Under the pieces are notes generated by a model. It saw only the letters and a list, made by a program, of their open reading frames with translations. It did not search any database and was not told the DNA's origin. A stretch of DNA of 64,000 nt from an uncultured Draconibacterium sp. GTDB lineage: Bacteria; Bacteroidota; Bacteroidia; Bacteroidales; Prolixibacteraceae. How positions within the stretch are numbered: position 1 is the stretch's first letter; every line of letters begins with the position of its first letter. Below, piece after piece: positions 1 to 8,629 of the stretch. Location: positions 2,328,501-2,392,500 of the forward strand of contig NZ_OY781365.1 in assembly GCF_963676815.1 (NCBI RefSeq). Direction: 5' to 3'. The position numbers and the translations under genes are program-made.

Positions 1-393
1 ACAGGAGAGTTTTATCAGGCTGCAGATGATGAAGAACTACTTTTTTGTCCGATGATAGATGCCCGCCGAATGGAAGTTTATACCGCTCTTTACGAAAAAG
101 GTGGAAATGCAATAACCGAAGTAACAGCCGAAATTATTGATGAAAATTCTTTCGCTGAAAATCTTGAGAAAAAGAAAATTTTGTTTTTTGGAAATGGTGC
201 CGCCAAGTGCTGCGAAAAATTAACGCACGCAAATGCCTTGTTTAACGGGCCCGACAAAACAACGGCACGATTTATGCAAAATCTGGCAGAAATTAAGTAC
301 AACAAACAGGAATTTGAAGACGTTGCTTATTTCGAGCCTTTTTATTTAAAGGATTTTGTAGCAACTATTCCGAAAAACAAAGTGTTAAAATGA
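1..393 (+). CDS. tsaB: TsaB, tRNA threonylcarbamoyladenosine biosynthesis protein (C-terminal part)
   Basis: The reading frame is open from the first base, so the gene starts outside the window. The visible 130 residues match the C-terminal half of TsaB (YeaZ), with the typical MIDARRMEVYTALY segment near the start and a VAYFEPFYLKDF end. TsaB is the non-catalytic scaffold partner of TsaD in making the t6A base at position 37 of ANN-decoding tRNAs in the cytoplasm. The TGA stop overlaps the next ATG (ATGA), so the two genes are probably co-translated. The call rests on motif recognition in a partial protein. Confidence 0.88.
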   Translation, partial: TGEFYQAADDEELLFCPMIDARRMEVYTALYEKGGNAITEVTAEIIDENSFAENLEKKKILFFGNGAAKCCEKLTHANALFNGPDKTTARFMQNLAEIKYNKQEFEDVAYFEPFYLKDFVATIPKNKVLK

Positions 394-1124
394 ATAAGTT
401 ATTCTCCATAATTATTGTTTTGGTTTTTGCGACACAATCGTTATCTGCCAAAGATATTTCGCTAAAATTCCACCTGAAATTTGGCTTTGTTAAAGGCGGC
501 GAAGCTGAAATGACGATAAGCGATACTATTTTTAACGACCGCCCTGCCATTCATTACCACGTAATGGGAAAAACCACGGGATTGGCCAATAAACTATACG
601 GTGTTTACGATATTTACGAAACTTACGTTGATGCTGAATCGCGACTGCCGGTGAAAACAATCCGAAATGTAAAAGAAGGAAGTTACCGACGTTATACCGA
701 AACATTGTTTTACCACGATGTTGACTCGATAAACAGCAGCCGAAGTGGCTGGCGTGCAGTTCCAAATGATTTGCTCGACCTGGTGTCGGTATTCTTCTAT
801 TTTGTAGAAAAAAATCAGTTTGAAAACCTTCAGCCCGGCGACGCTGTTATTTATCCGACTATAAATGCCGATAAAATATCGGATGTGTCGATTAAATATT
901 TACGCGACGAAAAGATTAAAACCGACGTTGGAGAAGTGGAATGCCACGTGTTAACACCAACGGTTAGAAAAGGTAAGGTACTTGAAAAATCGGACGGAGT
1001 GCGGTTTTACCTGGCCAAAGATGAAAAGATACCGGCTTTTATTGAGTTTGATATGCGGGTTGGTTCGTTAAAGGCAGTTATTAAACACTACAAAATTGAT
1101 GGCGTTGAGCAAACTTTGCGCTAG
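390..1124 (+). CDS. DUF3108 domain exported protein
   Basis: A 244-residue protein with a clear signal peptide (about residues 1-20, cleaved after LSA). The rest fits the DUF3108 family: an N-terminal beta-rich part (LKFHLKFGFVKGGEAEM), then a segment with KTIRNVKEGSYRRYTETLF and a second half ending in a predicted beta sheet. Family members are periplasmic or outer-membrane-associated proteins of unknown biochemical role. It overlaps tsaB by 4 bases, which suggests translational coupling. No catalytic residues can be named. The family assignment is from memory of the pattern; the function is not known. Confidence 0.75.
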   Translation: MNKLFSIIIVLVFATQSLSAKDISLKFHLKFGFVKGGEAEMTISDTIFNDRPAIHYHVMGKTTGLANKLYGVYDIYETYVDAESRLPVKTIRNVKEGSYRRYTETLFYHDVDSINSSRSGWRAVPNDLLDLVSVFFYFVEKNQFENLQPGDAVIYPTINADKISDVSIKYLRDEKIKTDVGEVECHVLTPTVRKGKVLEKSDGVRFYLAKDEKIPAFIEFDMRVGSLKAVIKHYKIDGVEQTLR

Positions 1125-1159
1125 ATTTCCTGAAAATGATCAAAAGCATGTAGAAATGG

Positions 1160-1188
1160 TTGATTTTTAACGGATTTAATTATTTTTG
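1160..1188 (+). promoter_or_regulatory. Bacteroidetes-type promoter of efp
   Basis: A TTG (1160-1162) and a TATTTTTG box (1181-1188) are separated by 18 bases. This matches the Bacteroidetes -33 TTG / -7 TAnnTTTG pattern and sits about 30 bases before the efp start codon. Confidence 0.7.
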
Positions 1189-1217
1189 CAGCGGTTATAA
1201 AAAGAAAAAGATTTATC

Positions 1218-1787
1218 ATGGCTTCTACAGCAGATTTTAAAAATGGAATGTGTTTTATGTTTAAAGGTGATATTTACACCATCGTATCATTCCTACACGT
1301 AAAACCGGGTAAAGGTCCGGCTTTCGTACGTACAAAACTTAAAAATGTAAAAACCGGAAGGGTAATTGAAAATACATTTAACTCAGGTGTTAAGGTTGAT
1401 GATGTTCGTGTTGAGCGTCGTCCATACCAATTCTTGTATCGCGATGATATGGGATTAAATGTAATGAATACTGAGACATATGAGCAAATTTCAATTCCTG
1501 AATCAATGGTTGAAAACAACGACCTGATGAAAGAAGGACAGGTAATTGAAATTCAGTTTCACGCTGAAGAGGAATTGCCGTTAACAGCAGAAATGCCCGA
1601 CAAAGTTGAATTAACGATTACTGCAACCATTGAAGGTGAAAAAGGTAATACAGCAAGTTCAACAGCACTAAAACCGGCAACTGTTGAAACAGGTGCTGAA
1701 GTTATGGTGCCAATGTTTATTAACGAAGGCGATGTAATTCGTGTAAGTACTGTCGACCGTTCGTACAGCGAGCGTGTAAAACAGTAA
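1218..1787 (+). CDS. efp: Elongation factor P
   Basis: A 189-residue protein, the usual EF-P length. It relieves ribosome stalling at proline stretches by binding between the P and E sites. The N-terminal KOW-like domain carries the loop [12 protein letters not shown] with the conserved tip lysine at residue 32; the two OB-fold domains follow (PYQFLYRDD, then a C-terminal [18 protein letters not shown]). A Bacteroidetes-type promoter lies just upstream and a strong terminator just downstream, so it is probably transcribed alone. No lysine-modifying enzyme gene was seen nearby, so the modification state cannot be inferred. Confidence 0.98.
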   Translation: MASTADFKNGMCFMFKGDIYTIVSFLHVKPGKGPAFVRTKLKNVKTGRVIENTFNSGVKVDDVRVERRPYQFLYRDDMGLNVMNTETYEQISIPESMVENNDLMKEGQVIEIQFHAEEELPLTAEMPDKVELTITATIEGEKGNTASSTALKPATVETGAEVMVPMFINEGDVIRVSTVDRSYSERVKQ

Positions 1788-1813
1788 ACACTAAATTATA
1801 CTAAAAAAAAAAA

Positions 1814-1849
1814 GGCCGTCGCAGGAACATTTTCCGCGACGGCCTTTTT
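1814..1849. terminator. Bidirectional intrinsic terminator between efp and the WMT-repeat gene
   Basis: A perfect 9-bp stem (GGCCGTCGC 1814-1822 with GCGACGGCC 1836-1844) has an A-tract before it and a T-tract after it, so it can end transcription from both convergent genes. Confidence 0.9.
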
Positions 1850-1892
1850 GTACTAACTAACTAAACTAATTTTCCGTATTCTGTTTGTTTTC

Positions 1893-2291
1893 TTATTCCC
1901 AAATTTTTGAATCTGTCATCCAATCTTCTACTGTCAATTGTTCTTCTGTCATTGTTTCGTTAACTGTCCAGGTAGTTTCGTCGGTCATCCAGTTTTCCAT
2001 TTCCAGTGCCAATTCTGTTTCAAAATAAACGCGGCTGTGGGTGTGCCATGTTCTATGGTTTGTCATCCAGTTTTCAATCTCCAGTTCAGCATCTGTTTCT
2101 GAAGTATAAAATGCCATCTCCGATGCGTTCCAAATTGTTTCGTTGGTCATCCAATCTTCCAATTCAAGAGTTGTTTCAGTATTGTTGGCATTAATTAATT
2201 TTGTTGTTGAAGCATCTGTATTAATACTTATTGCCATTGCTATTAGAACGATGAATGTTGCTGCTGCTAATTGTTTTAATGTTGTTTTCAT
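1893..2291 (-). CDS. Small secreted protein with four WMT repeats
   Basis: A 132-residue protein starting at the ATG at 2291. A longer in-frame reading to 2423 exists, but the signal peptide begins at MKTTLKQLAAATFIVL, so the shorter start is preferred. After the signal peptide (about residues 1-28) the protein carries four copies of an acidic motif, E(N/D)WMT(N/D)xxxW: W47-W54, W75-W82, W101-W108 and W124-W131, 23-28 residues apart. The mature part is very acidic and rich in Glu, Asp and Thr. There are no Cys residues and no T9SS sorting domain. Function is unknown; it could be a periplasmic or surface peptide. The terminator at 1814-1849 lies just past its stop. Confidence 0.75.
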   Translation of the reverse strand: MKTTLKQLAAATFIVLIAMAISINTDASTTKLINANNTETTLELEDWMTNETIWNASEMAFYTSETDAELEIENWMTNHRTWHTHSRVYFETELALEMENWMTDETTWTVNETMTEEQLTVEDWMTDSKIWE

Positions 2292-2312
2292 GATATTTAA
2301 TTTTTTTGTTTG

Positions 2313-2435
2313 GTTCAAATCTACGGGCAAAACAACAGTTGGGAAAATGAAATAGAAGAACTGGCAAATTTTATCGACGGATTGGAATTTTATCCGGTTG
2401 GTTACCAGGCGGAAATCATACATTTTGGCAAATAA
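2313..2435 (+). pseudogene. Possible C-terminal gene remnant
   Basis: The plus strand is open from 2301 to a TAA at 2433-2435. It has codon choice like the neighbouring genes and encodes a plausible acidic C-terminus (ELANFIDGLEFYPVGYQAEI and then HFGK). No ATG is present in frame and a stop lies at 2298-2300, so if it is genic it is a truncated tail. I do not recognise the family. It could also be a chance open frame in the 5' region of the minus-strand gene. Confidence 0.25.
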
Positions 2436-2672
2436 TTGTTACTTCGGAAGCATTTTACCGGGTATATTTTGTTGGCAGATTGAGTCGCATTCATCCTGTT
2501 GAAGCTTTTATTCGCCTCTTGAATTTTGTTTTAATTAAACCTTCTCCTACTTTGGCAATCTAACGGCTTTGTTCAATCCTACATAGTTGAATGAGCAAAG
2601 TAGAATAAACCGAAACCATATTGTAAAATAAACCAAGGAGGCAATAATATTGCTTCTGCGTAAATCAATCAG
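2436..2672. other. Intergenic region with leader-like elements
   Basis: Together with the possible remnant at 2313-2435, this fills the 381-base gap between two divergent genes. It holds an imperfect inverted repeat (TTCAA 2572-2576 / TTGAA 2587-2591, flanked by TTTG / CAAA) and a strong Shine-Dalgarno-like AAGGAGG at 2635-2641. That sequence is too far from the 2673 start codon to serve it directly. No RNA gene was recognised. Confidence 0.4.
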
Positions 2673-4946
2673 ATGAACCGAACTAACTTTAGTAGAGCTG
2701 CAATCCTGCTCTTCTTACTATTAGGAATAGTTTCTATTTCAGAGCTTAATGCCCAGGACCGTTTCGAGCTATCATTAATATCGCGCACAAAAGGGAAGCG
2801 AATTCCCGAGAAGTCGTTGCAAATTGCAAAAACCGATGCCGAAATTACCATTGATGGAGTGCTTGACGAAGAGGTTTGGCAAACAGCTGACAAAGCACAC
2901 GATTTTCACCGGCAATATCCGACAGACGATACAACAGCACTTTCGAAAACCGAAGCCAGCATTTTATACGACGATAATAATCTGTATGTTGGAGTTACTT
3001 GTTTCGACGAGCTGGAGGGAAACTACATTGTTGAATCGTTACGTAGAGATTACCGTGAGCGGAACAACGATTACTTTATGCTGATAATTGATCCGTTTGA
3101 TGATTTAACAAACGGCTATGCATTTACCATTACTCCGCTGGGAGTGCAAATGGAAGGTTTGATTACCGGCGGTGGCGGCGGTTTTATGGGGGTTTCCGAC
3201 TCGTGGGACAATGTGTGGTATTCGAAAACTAAAAAAACCGATGAAGGCTGGACTGCAGAATTTAAAATCCCTTTTAAATCGATTCGTTATGCCGACGACA
3301 TCAGCAATTGGAATATTCAGTTTGTGCGAAACGACTTAAAGAGAAACGAACGCTCTACCTGGACCACCGTTAAAAGACAGTATCAGCCAACATCGTTAAC
3401 CTATTCAGGCGAATTAAAATGGGAAGGAACACCGCCGGAAGCAGGCTCAAATATTAGTATTATTCCTTATGTTTCCGGATCGGCTACGCAGCCGAATCTT
3501 TCTGTAAATAATAATATTGGATGGGACTGGAATGCCGGTTTCGATGGTAAGGTGGCACTTTCAACCTCGTTGAATCTCGACCTGACACTAAATCCTGATT
3601 TTTCAACTGTTGAAGTAGACCAGCAACAAACCAACGTTACCCGTTTCGAACTGTTTTACCCTGAGCGCCGCCAGTTTTTCATCGAAAACAGCGATCTTTT
3701 CAGTGATTTCGGATTCCGTCGATCGCAGGTATTTTTCTCGCGTCGTATTGGTTTGTCGTCACCTATGATTTTTGGTGCCCGCCTGAGTGGACAGGTTGGC
3801 GACGGTTTGCGTGTAGGCTTTTTAAATGCACAAACCAAACATCAAATGAATGCTGATTTTGATGATACTCCGGCATATAATTTTACGGTTGGCTCGTTCA
3901 AAAAGCAGCTTTTTGGGCGTTCAAATATTTCGGGGATATTTGCCATGAAACAGGCTATCAATTTCTCGAAAGACCAGGAAGACGGATTTGATTTTGGTAC
4001 TCAAAACGAATATAACCGGGTTTATGGGTTGCAGTACAACTTAATGTCGGCCGACGATAAATGGGATGGTAGTTTCTATTACTTTAATTCCGACGATCCG
4101 GTTCACACCTCAAAACACTGGGCACACGGAACAAGTATTCGTTACAATACCCGAAAGTTAATGGCCTTTTGGACACATGAATACGTAGCCGAAAATTTTA
4201 ATGCCGAAATGGGTTTTTTTCCGCGCACCGGATATTTTACCTTTGGTCCGTTTGTGCGCTACAGTTTTTATCCCGATAGTAAAACAATAAGCACGCATGG
4301 TCCGAGTTTTCGGTCGAATTACTACATGGACACGAATTGGGAATTTACCGATAAAGATATGGAAGTGGGTTACGGTATAAACTTCTTAAATTCGAGCCGT
4401 ATTAATCTCGAGTGGCAAAATACCTATGTAAAATTATTTGATGATTTTGATCCGACCTGGCAGTTTGAAGAGGGAACCGAACCTTTGCCATCGGGATCAG
4501 AATATACCTGGAATGCACTAAACGCAAGTTATTCTTCTAACAGTCGTAAAGATTTTTCATTCGATGTTCGGGCCAGTTATGGAGGTTTTTATAATGGAAA
4601 TGCAACCAACCTTTCGGGAACATTCCGGTATCGTATTAAGCCAATTTTTAGCCTGGCGATGAACTACACGTATAATAAAATTGATTTACCCAATCCTAAT
4701 CCAAGTGCAGCATTTTGGCTGGTTGGGCCACGAATTGATTTAACATTCTCGGAGAAAGTTTTCTGGACAAACTTTATTCAGTACAACGAGCAGGCCGACA
4801 ATGTGAACATCAACTCGAGGTTGCAGTGGCGATTTGCCCCGGTTTCAGATATTTTTCTGGTTTATACCGAGAACTTTTTGCCGGATGGAATGGTTTCAAA
4901 AAACAGGGGACTCATCGTAAAAATGTCATACTGGATTAATTTATAA
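2673..4946 (+). CDS. CBM9-like / DUF5916 outer-membrane protein
   Basis: A 757-residue protein with a signal peptide (about residues 1-27, ending in ELNAQ). Residues about 45-240 form a carbohydrate-binding family 9-like domain (ITIDGVLDEEVWQTAD, then LYVGVTCFD and a GWTAEFKIPFKSIRY strand). The remainder fits DUF5916, with a conserved TVEVDQQQTNVTRFELFYPE segment followed by many alternating beta strands and a C-terminal aromatic end (KMSYWINL) typical of an outer-membrane barrel. Such proteins are common in Bacteroidetes; the substrate is unknown. A stop codon in frame just before the ATG fixes the start. The next gene begins 18 bases downstream, so they are likely an operon. Confidence 0.85.
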   Translation: MNRTNFSRAAILLFLLLGIVSISELNAQDRFELSLISRTKGKRIPEKSLQIAKTDAEITIDGVLDEEVWQTADKAHDFHRQYPTDDTTALSKTEASILYDDNNLYVGVTCFDELEGNYIVESLRRDYRERNNDYFMLIIDPFDDLTNGYAFTITPLGVQMEGLITGGGGGFMGVSDSWDNVWYSKTKKTDEGWTAEFKIPFKSIRYADDISNWNIQFVRNDLKRNERSTWTTVKRQYQPTSLTYSGELKWEGTPPEAGSNISIIPYVSGSATQPNLSVNNNIGWDWNAGFDGKVALSTSLNLDLTLNPDFSTVEVDQQQTNVTRFELFYPERRQFFIENSDLFSDFGFRRSQVFFSRRIGLSSPMIFGARLSGQVGDGLRVGFLNAQTKHQMNADFDDTPAYNFTVGSFKKQLFGRSNISGIFAMKQAINFSKDQEDGFDFGTQNEYNRVYGLQYNLMSADDKWDGSFYYFNSDDPVHTSKHWAHGTSIRYNTRKLMAFWTHEYVAENFNAEMGFFPRTGYFTFGPFVRYSFYPDSKTISTHGPSFRSNYYMDTNWEFTDKDMEVGYGINFLNSSRINLEWQNTYVKLFDDFDPTWQFEEGTEPLPSGSEYTWNALNASYSSNSRKDFSFDVRASYGGFYNGNATNLSGTFRYRIKPIFSLAMNYTYNKIDLPNPNPSAAFWLVGPRIDLTFSEKVFWTNFIQYNEQADNVNINSRLQWRFAPVSDIFLVYTENFLPDGMVSKNRGLIVKMSYWINL

Positions 4947-4964
4947 CAAAAAGCTTTATCCAAA

Positions 4965-5792
4965 ATGAAAAATAGAAAATCAACAAGTTTTACCCGGTTA
5001 GCACTTCTTTTTTCTGCGACGATTGCAGTTGTTGCATTTGTTTTTGCTCCAACACCTGTAAAGGCTGCCGATCCGTTGTATGTGGTAGTAGAATATATAA
5101 AGGTTAAACCTGAAGATCACCTGAAATACCTTGAGGTGGAACAAAAGATTTGGAAACCTATGCACCAGGAAAGAATAAGTGAGGGAATTATTGCTAGCTG
5201 GACTTTGTATGCCGTTGAATTTACGGGGTCGGCAGATAATTATAACTATGTGGCGATAACAACTTATAACGATACCGAAAATCTTGAAAATCCCTGGAAT
5301 GCGGAAATTCCGGCAAAAGTGCATGGCAATATGAGCCTGAGCGAAATGATGGATCGTACGAACAAAGCCCGCGAAATTGTTCGCTCGGAGTTATACACCA
5401 GCGTGGTTTCCATACCATCGGTGCCTTTTGAAGATCCTGCGCACTACATTCAGGTGAATTTTATGAAAGTGGAATCGGGAAAACGTTCGGAGTACGAGGC
5501 ACTGGAAAAAGATATTTGGATGCCGGTTCATAAAGAACTAATCCGGACAGGGAAAACTGCCGGATGGGGGGTTTGGGCTGCCAAGTTTCCGCGTGGTGCA
5601 AGTCGGCCATATCAATACTTAACCATGAATACTTTTTCGGATTATTCGTATGTTTTCGATCTTGATTTTTCCATTCCGTTTCAAGCTATTCATACCGAAA
5701 AAGAAATAAGTGAAATGACCCGGAAAACAAGAGATTCGCGAACAATTGAACGTGTTGAACTGTGGGATTTAATTGATTACGTGGTTGAGTAA
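4965..5792 (+). CDS. Exported protein with two alpha/beta barrel-like halves
   Basis: A 275-residue protein with a signal peptide (about 1-34, ending PVKAA). The mature part seems to be an internal duplication. Each half has a strand (YVVVEYIKVKPEDHLKYLEV, then YIQVNFMKVESGKRSEYEAL), a conserved W(K/M)P(M/V)H helix, a W-x-x-(Y/W)A strand, and an (I/E)VRSELY or IERVELW end. This looks like two dimeric alpha-beta barrel (ferredoxin-like) units fused in one chain. No enzyme family was recognised. It follows the DUF5916 gene by 18 bases and is probably expressed with it. Confidence 0.6.
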   Translation: MKNRKSTSFTRLALLFSATIAVVAFVFAPTPVKAADPLYVVVEYIKVKPEDHLKYLEVEQKIWKPMHQERISEGIIASWTLYAVEFTGSADNYNYVAITTYNDTENLENPWNAEIPAKVHGNMSLSEMMDRTNKAREIVRSELYTSVVSIPSVPFEDPAHYIQVNFMKVESGKRSEYEALEKDIWMPVHKELIRTGKTAGWGVWAAKFPRGASRPYQYLTMNTFSDYSYVFDLDFSIPFQAIHTEKEISEMTRKTRDSRTIERVELWDLIDYVVE

Positions 5793-5846
5793 TTCTATTT
5801 GTATTCTTATACAAAAACGGATAGGGAATTGAAACTGTGGTTGCTT

Positions 5847-6644
5847 TTATTTTCCAAGTTTTAATATCCGGATTGCACCTCTTACAACAATCAGGAATAC
5901 GATTGTACCAATTATTAAATCGGGGTATTTTGATTGGGTAAGCAATACCAGCACTCCGGCTAAAATTACTCCGCTATTAATAATTATGTCGTTTGAGGTG
6001 AAAATCATGCTGGCTTTTATATGAGCTTCGTTGCTTTTTGATTTTTGCAGCAGCCACAAACACACGGCATTTGCTGCCAGCGCCAAAATAGAAATGCCAA
6101 TCATTATGCGGTAATCGGGCATATCTTCAAATTGTATAAAGCGCCTAATTACTTCAATAATTCCCAGCAAAGCAAGTGTCAGCTGAAAGTAACCGCTAAG
6201 GCGCGCCACTTTCTTTTTCCTGATAACTGTTGAACCGACAGCCCAGAGGCTGAGCCCGTATACAAACGAATCGGCAAGCATATCGAGCGAGTCGGCCACC
6301 AATCCCATTGATCGGGAAATTAAACCGGTGCTCATTTCTATTATGAAAAAACCAAAATTGATTAAAAGTACTGACCAGAGTAATTTAGACTGAACGTCTG
6401 AACTTTCTGTTGCAAACTCGTTTTCATTAACCTCGTTGGTAGTAGAAAGTTTTGCATTAAAATTCAACGATTCCAGTCGCGACAGAATCTCCTCATTTTC
6501 TTCGGAGTGAAAAACAGTGAGGTTGCGGTTTTCAATGTCAAACTCCAGTTTCTTTATGGCTTGAATTCCATCCAGCTTCATCCGAATCATATTTTCTTCG
6601 GACGGGCAGTCCATTTTTGAAATGTGGTATTCTGATTTCAACAT
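5847..6644 (-). CDS. Cation diffusion facilitator transporter with N-terminal HMA-like domain
   Basis: A 265-residue protein. Residues about 1-70 resemble a heavy-metal-associated fold (EYHISKMDCPSEENMIRMKL), with a single Cys where a CxxC would normally be. The membrane part (about residues 88-262) has several hydrophobic segments and the CDF signature DSLDMLADSF in the second helix, with a later SNDIIINSG motif equivalent to the second metal-binding helix. CDF proteins export divalent cations such as zinc, cobalt or iron in exchange for protons. There is no C-terminal cytoplasmic domain, so it is short for the family. The metal cannot be told from sequence. It stands alone, convergent with the preceding gene. 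Confidence 0.85.
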   Translation of the reverse strand: MLKSEYHISKMDCPSEENMIRMKLDGIQAIKKLEFDIENRNLTVFHSEENEEILSRLESLNFNAKLSTTNEVNENEFATESSDVQSKLLWSVLLINFGFFIIEMSTGLISRSMGLVADSLDMLADSFVYGLSLWAVGSTVIRKKKVARLSGYFQLTLALLGIIEVIRRFIQFEDMPDYRIMIGISILALAANAVCLWLLQKSKSNEAHIKASMIFTSNDIIINSGVILAGVLVLLTQSKYPDLIIGTIVFLIVVRGAIRILKLGK

Positions 6645-6802
6645 GATTCTTCGAACGTTTTTTCGTTTAACTATGTAACAAATTAAATTCTAATTGTTCA
6701 AAAGCCTCTTGTGTTTTGCGGGGTAAGGCCTGTTTTACTGAAGTTTGGTGTCGGCTGGTTAGAAAAAATGTTTTTTTTGATTATGAAATTTATTATAACC
6801 AC

Positions 6803-6930
6803 ACGATAATAATTGTCGTATATATGAATGCTACAGGTACACAGGGCTTGTAGGCATTTTTTCATAGTAAGATCCTGGTTTCGTTAGATTAGGTGATTGA
6901 GCATCCCTGCAGAAGCAGGGATGTTTTTTG
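6803..6930 (+). ncRNA. Possible small RNA with two U-tailed hairpins
   Basis: This 333-base gap has no gene. It contains one hairpin (arms 6827-6835 and 6849-6858, one bulge) followed by TTTTTT, and a second strong one (CATCCCTGC 6902-6910 / GCAGGGATG 6915-6923) followed by TTTTTT. Both read on the plus strand, yet no plus-strand gene lies upstream (the nearest ends at 5792). An imperfect palindrome is at 6803-6819. This fits a short non-coding transcript or tandem terminators. No convincing TAnnTTTG promoter was found, so the 5' end is a guess. Confidence 0.35.
6902..6929 (+). terminator. Intrinsic terminator with no gene upstream
   Basis: A perfect 9-bp stem with loop AGAA, followed by six T residues. 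It faces the plus strand, so it does not serve the tRNA or the CDF gene, which are both on the minus strand. Confidence 0.85.
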
Positions 6931-6942
6931 TGGGATAATAAA

Positions 6943-6972
6943 ATAAAAAAGCCGATTCTTTCGAACCGGCTT
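6943..6972 (-). terminator. Terminator of the initiator tRNA
   Basis: A 10-bp stem (6949-6958 with 6963-6972, one G-U pair) is followed on the minus strand by TTTTTTATTTT, just after the tRNA 3' end. Confidence 0.85.
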
Positions 6973-6977
6973 CTAAG

Positions 6978-7050
<73 letters not shown>

Positions 7051-7148
7051 ATATATTTTTATTTCTTTTGAAATGTCTTCTTGAACGCGGGTGCAAATAT
7101 AATACCTTTTTTTTAAACTGCAACTTCTCTCAAAAAAAATGCATAAAA

Positions 7149-7174
7149 AAAGGACGGCACAAGTACCGTCCTTT
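7149..7174 (-). terminator. Terminator of metK
   Basis: A 9-bp perfect stem (AAAGGACGG 7149-7157 / CCGTCCTTT 7166-7174) with a T-tract on the minus strand, 29 bases past the metK stop codon. Confidence 0.85.
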
Positions 7175-7202
7175 AGGCGTATATTAATACTTACCCTCGG
7201 AA

Positions 7203-8456
7203 CTATAGTCCGAAAGTTTCTTTAATCTGATCAACAAAATCAAGCTTTTCCCAGGTAAACAGTTCAAGTTCTTTGGTAACTTTTCCACTATATGGCGACT
7301 CGAACGTTTTTGTAATTGTTTTTGGCTCACGGCCCATGTGCCCGTATGCTGCCGATTCCTGGTAAATAGGATTACGAAGTTTCAATCGCTCTTCAATCGC
7401 TGCCGGACGAAGATCGAAGATAGCTTTTACTTTTTCAGCAATCTCACCATCTGATATTCTTACATTTTTACGACCATAGGTATTTACAAAAACACCCACC
7501 GGCTGGGCAACACCAATGGCGTAAGCCAGCTGAACTAAAATTTCATCGGCAACACCTGCAGCTACCAGGTTTTTGGCAATATGGCGCGATGCATAAGCAG
7601 CCGAGCGGTCAACTTTCGATGGGTCTTTACCCGAGAATGCACCACCTCCGTGGGCTCCACGTCCCCCATATGTATCAACAATAATTTTTCGTCCGGTTAA
7701 TCCGGTATCTCCGTGTGGTCCACCGATAACAAATTTACCGGTTGGATTTACGTGGTAAATAATATCATCGCCAAACAAAGCCTGTACATCTTCTGATAAC
7801 AGCGCTTTTACGCGCGGAATAAGAATGTTGATCACATCATCCTTAATTTTTGCCAGCATTGGTTCGTCGGCATCAAATTCGTCGTGCTGTGTCGATACCA
7901 CAATTGTGTGTACTTTCACCGGCTCGTTCGATTCGTTGTACTCAACAGTTACCTGCGATTTAGAGTCGGGGCGCAAGTAAGTCATCACTTCACCTTCGCG
8001 ACGGATAACCGCAAGCTCCTGTAAAATTTTATGCGACAGGTCGAGTGTTAGCGGCATGTAATTTTCTGTGTCTTTACACGCGTAACCAAACATCATTCCC
8101 TGGTCACCTGCGCCTTGCTCGGTTTTCTCTTCGCGGTCAACACCACGGTTAATGTCATCGCTCTGTTCATGAATGGCTGTTAAAACACCACACGAATCGC
8201 CATCAAAACGATACGCTGCTTTGGTATAACCAATTTGGTTAATTACGTTTCGTGTAACTTCCTGCACATCAACATATGCCTGCGACTTTACTTCTCCTGC
8301 AACAACTACCTGACCGGTTGTAACCAGGGTTTCGATAGCCACTTTCGAGTTGGCATCAAAAGCCAGAATCTGGTCGAGTAGTGCATCTGAAATTTGGTCG
8401 GCTACCTTATCCGGGTGGCCTTCCGATACTGATTCACTTGTAAATAAATAATGCAT
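7203..8456 (-). CDS. metK: S-adenosylmethionine synthetase
   Basis: A 417-residue cytoplasmic enzyme making S-adenosylmethionine from ATP and methionine. The N-terminal [20 protein letters not shown] holds the ATP- and methionine-binding His/Asp, [13 protein letters not shown] follows, and the glycine-rich [20 protein letters not shown] segment is the family signature. Length is slightly above the usual 380-400. A SAM-II-like riboswitch lies in its leader, so its product probably represses it. The start is the ATG preceded by an A/G-rich tract ending in GGG (8461-8463 area on this strand). Confidence 0.98.
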   Translation of the reverse strand: MHYLFTSESVSEGHPDKVADQISDALLDQILAFDANSKVAIETLVTTGQVVVAGEVKSQAYVDVQEVTRNVINQIGYTKAAYRFDGDSCGVLTAIHEQSDDINRGVDREEKTEQGAGDQGMMFGYACKDTENYMPLTLDLSHKILQELAVIRREGEVMTYLRPDSKSQVTVEYNESNEPVKVHTIVVSTQHDEFDADEPMLAKIKDDVINILIPRVKALLSEDVQALFGDDIIYHVNPTGKFVIGGPHGDTGLTGRKIIVDTYGGRGAHGGGAFSGKDPSKVDRSAAYASRHIAKNLVAAGVADEILVQLAYAIGVAQPVGVFVNTYGRKNVRISDGEIAEKVKAIFDLRPAAIEERLKLRNPIYQESAAYGHMGREPKTITKTFESPYSGKVTKELELFTWEKLDFVDQIKETFGL

Positions 8457-8474
8457 AATCCCTTTCTTTTAGCA

Positions 8475-8508
8475 GCAATTCCGCTTTTTTTCTGAACAAT
8501 TGAATTGC
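8475..8508 (-). promoter_or_regulatory. Hairpin next to the metK ribosome-binding region
   Basis: A perfect 7-bp inverted repeat (GCAATTC 8475-8481 / GAATTGC 8502-8508) ends about 20 bases before the metK start. In the transcript it could limit ribosome access. Whether it acts with the upstream aptamer is unknown. Confidence 0.4.
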
Positions 8509-8566
8509 CTGATTTTTAAAAAAAATAGCTATGGGATACTGATTGAAATTAATGACAAAAAAGCAC

Positions 8567-8620
8567 GATTGCTTTAGCATTTTTTTTCTGTGGTTGCAAT
8601 CAATCTCAAATCTTTCCACG
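8567..8620 (-). promoter_or_regulatory. SAM-II-like riboswitch in the metK leader
   Basis: Read on the minus strand, this element contains GUGG (P1 5' strand, 8619-8616), GAUUUGA, UUGCA, CCAC (P1 3' strand), an A-rich linker and GCUAAAGC, in that order. This is the conserved layout of the SAM-II (metA) aptamer. A pseudoknot is possible between GAUUG and CAAUC, then UU with AA, then GCA with UGC. SAM-II elements bind S-adenosylmethionine and turn off methionine/SAM genes; they are known from proteobacteria and, as I recall, Bacteroidetes. The position upstream of metK supports the call. A covariance search was not possible here. Confidence 0.75.
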
Positions 8621-8629
8621 TAGCAACCA

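Noticed and set aside
2292..2423. N-terminal extension of the WMT-repeat gene to 2423.
   Set aside because: The extension precedes a clear signal peptide and has no coding character of its own.
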